A stretch of DNA of 64,000 nucleotides from Bacteroides ihuae (lineage in GTDB: Bacteria; Bacteroidota; Bacteroidia; Bacteroidales; Bacteroidaceae). This document shows, piece by piece, positions 63,095-64,000 of this stretch; within the stretch, counting starts at the first letter, position 1, and each line of letters opens with the position of its first letter. Both the position numbers and the translations under genes were made by a program. The notes below the pieces were generated by a model. The model searched no databases and had not been told where the DNA came from. It saw nothing but the letters and a program-made list of their open reading frames with translations. The stretch lies in the NCBI RefSeq assembly GCF_900104585.1, contig NZ_FNVX01000002.1, positions 1-64,000 on the forward strand. The letters run 5' to 3'.

Positions 63095-64000
63095 ATGAAT
63101 GCCGATGTGCTCGATAAGCTAAAGATACTGGCTGAATCTGCCAAGTATGATGTTTCCTGCTCTTCCAGTGGAACCAACCGATCCAATCAAAAGGGCGGGT
63201 TGGGCAATACTGTGGGTGGATGGGGCATTTGTCATAGCTTCGCTGAAGACGGGCGCTGTATTTCTTTACTGAAAATCATGCTTACTAACCATTGTATTTA
63301 TGATTGTGCCTATTGCATCAATCGGCGTAGCAATGATCTTCGTCGCGCTACTCTCTCTGTATCCGAACTGGTGGGACTTACCATTGAATTTTATCGCCGC
63401 AACTACATCGAAGGGCTTTTTCTTAGTTCCGGTGTGGTGCGCAATCCTGACTATACGATGGAGCGCCTTGTGCGTGTAGCCAAAGATCTTCGCTTGGTGC
63501 ATCATTTTAATGGATATATTCATCTGAAGAGTATTCCGGGCGCGAGCCGTGAGTTGGTGAATGAAGCCGGACTGTATGCCGACCGTTTGAGTGTAAATGT
63601 AGAAATCCCCAATGAAGAAAGTTTGAAGCGTCTGGCTCCGGAGAAGGATTTCAAGAGTGTGTTTCAGCCTATGAGGTATATTCAGCAAGGAGTGTTGGAG
63701 AATAGTGAGGAGCGGAAGAAATTTCGTTATGCTCCTCGTTTTGCACCGGCGGGACAGAGTACGCAGATGATTGTGGGAGCAACCCCCGAAACAGACAAAG
63801 ATATTCTCCATCTTTCGTCTGCTTTGTATGAGCGACCTAGCATGAAGCGAGTTTATTACTCAGGATATGTGTCGGTTAATACCTATGATACTCGGCTACC
63901 GGCACTTAAACAACCCCCTTTGGTGAGAGAAAACCGTCTCTATCAGGCCGACTGGTTGATGAGGTTCTATCAGTTCAAAGTAGATGAAATAGTGAATGAT
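63095..64000 (+). CDS. Putative DNA modification/repair radical SAM protein, partial
   Basis: The frame runs from ATG 63095 to the window edge (302 codons, C-terminus missing). Radical SAM cysteines C67-x3-C71-x2-C74 in HCIYDCAYCINRR bind a 4Fe-4S cluster. N-terminal GGLGNTVGGWGICHSFAEDGRC holds two more cysteines. Further blocks: GLFLSSGVVRNPDYTMERLV, YIHLKSIPGA, DRLSVNVEIPNEES, RFAPAGQSTQMIVGATPETD. Fits the 'putative DNA modification/repair radical SAM' family, often next to a DUF4130 uracil-DNA-glycosylase-like gene; the partner would be just beyond 64000. Confidence 0.88.
   Translation, partial: MNADVLDKLKILAESAKYDVSCSSSGTNRSNQKGGLGNTVGGWGICHSFAEDGRCISLLKIMLTNHCIYDCAYCINRRSNDLRRATLSVSELVGLTIEFYRRNYIEGLFLSSGVVRNPDYTMERLVRVAKDLRLVHHFNGYIHLKSIPGASRELVNEAGLYADRLSVNVEIPNEESLKRLAPEKDFKSVFQPMRYIQQGVLENSEERKKFRYAPRFAPAGQSTQMIVGATPETDKDILHLSSALYERPSMKRVYYSGYVSVNTYDTRLPALKQPPLVRENRLYQADWLMRFYQFKVDEIVND

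Overview
This window looks like chromosomal DNA of a gut-type Bacteroidales bacterium, most likely Bacteroides in the broad sense. The signs are: a Bacteroides-type 5S rRNA end, many promoters with the Bacteroidetes -7 box (TAnnTTTG) and a weak -33 TTG/TTTG, weak Shine-Dalgarno sites, two SusC/SusD outer-membrane importers, the exbB-exbD-exbD-tonB-PstS-like-TPR operon, and family-specific proteins (DUF6078, DUF4302, BACON). I see no phage, insertion sequence, plasmid or CRISPR array; most of the window is core metabolism plus two nutrient-uptake loci.

Layout. 1-150: end of an rRNA operon and its terminator. 326-6207: a small secreted protein, then the TonB energising operon. 6398-9368: a GntR-controlled ABC exporter operon with a perfect palindromic operator at its promoter. 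9395-9614: hairpins and initiator tRNA-fMet (minus). 9795-11862: TetR, FabG, pseudouridine synthase. 11935-14372 (minus): a sigma-54 response regulator, a HAD phosphatase and, behind a near-consensus sigma-54 promoter with an upstream dyad, a small secreted protein. 14463-20260: cyclophilin, M16 peptidase, MATE pump and a hybrid histidine kinase with receiver and HPt domains, a plausible partner of the sigma-54 regulator. 20399-22059: DUF6078 protein and a hypothetical. 22238-26986 (minus): a two-gene SusD/SusC locus. 27242-31489: HxlR/iron-sulfur flavoprotein pair, anmK and an arsR-arsC-acr3 operon. 31565-34062 (minus): M20 peptidase and aroC. 34280-38144: GH31 alpha-xylosidase-like enzyme and a cysteine desulfidase family protein. 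38435-39128 (minus): SlyD-like isomerase. 39321-45585: the ilv operon (ilvD, ilvB, ilvN, acyl-ACP thioesterase, ilvC) behind a leader-peptide attenuator. 45598-46398: 5'-truncated acyltransferase. 47093-55377: SusC/SusD locus with an HExxH lipoprotein, a DUF4302 lipoprotein and a BACON lipoprotein. 55377-57293 (minus): SF1 helicase. 57447-62254: acn-icd-gltA, the oxidative start of the TCA cycle. 62376-62948 (minus): YceI. 63095-64000: start of a radical SAM protein that runs off the window.

How it works together. The TonB operon would energise SusC-type importers such as the two encoded here. The ilv operon carries its own amino-acid sensor: a leader peptide with ten Ile/Leu/Val codons in 24, followed by mutually exclusive antiterminator and terminator helices. 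The sigma-54 regulator, its upstream binding dyad, the -24/-12 promoter and the small secreted product form a compact envelope-signalling unit whose upstream sensor is probably the nearby hybrid kinase.

Most interesting signals: (1) the ilv ribosome-mediated attenuator; (2) the sigma-54 promoter, enhancer dyad and small secreted protein; (3) the palindromic operator in the GntR/ABC operon; (4) two intergenic arrays with a 22-bp period; (5) a shared C-terminal module in the two accessory lipoproteins of the second SusCD locus. Functions come from motif recognition by eye; no database search was possible.
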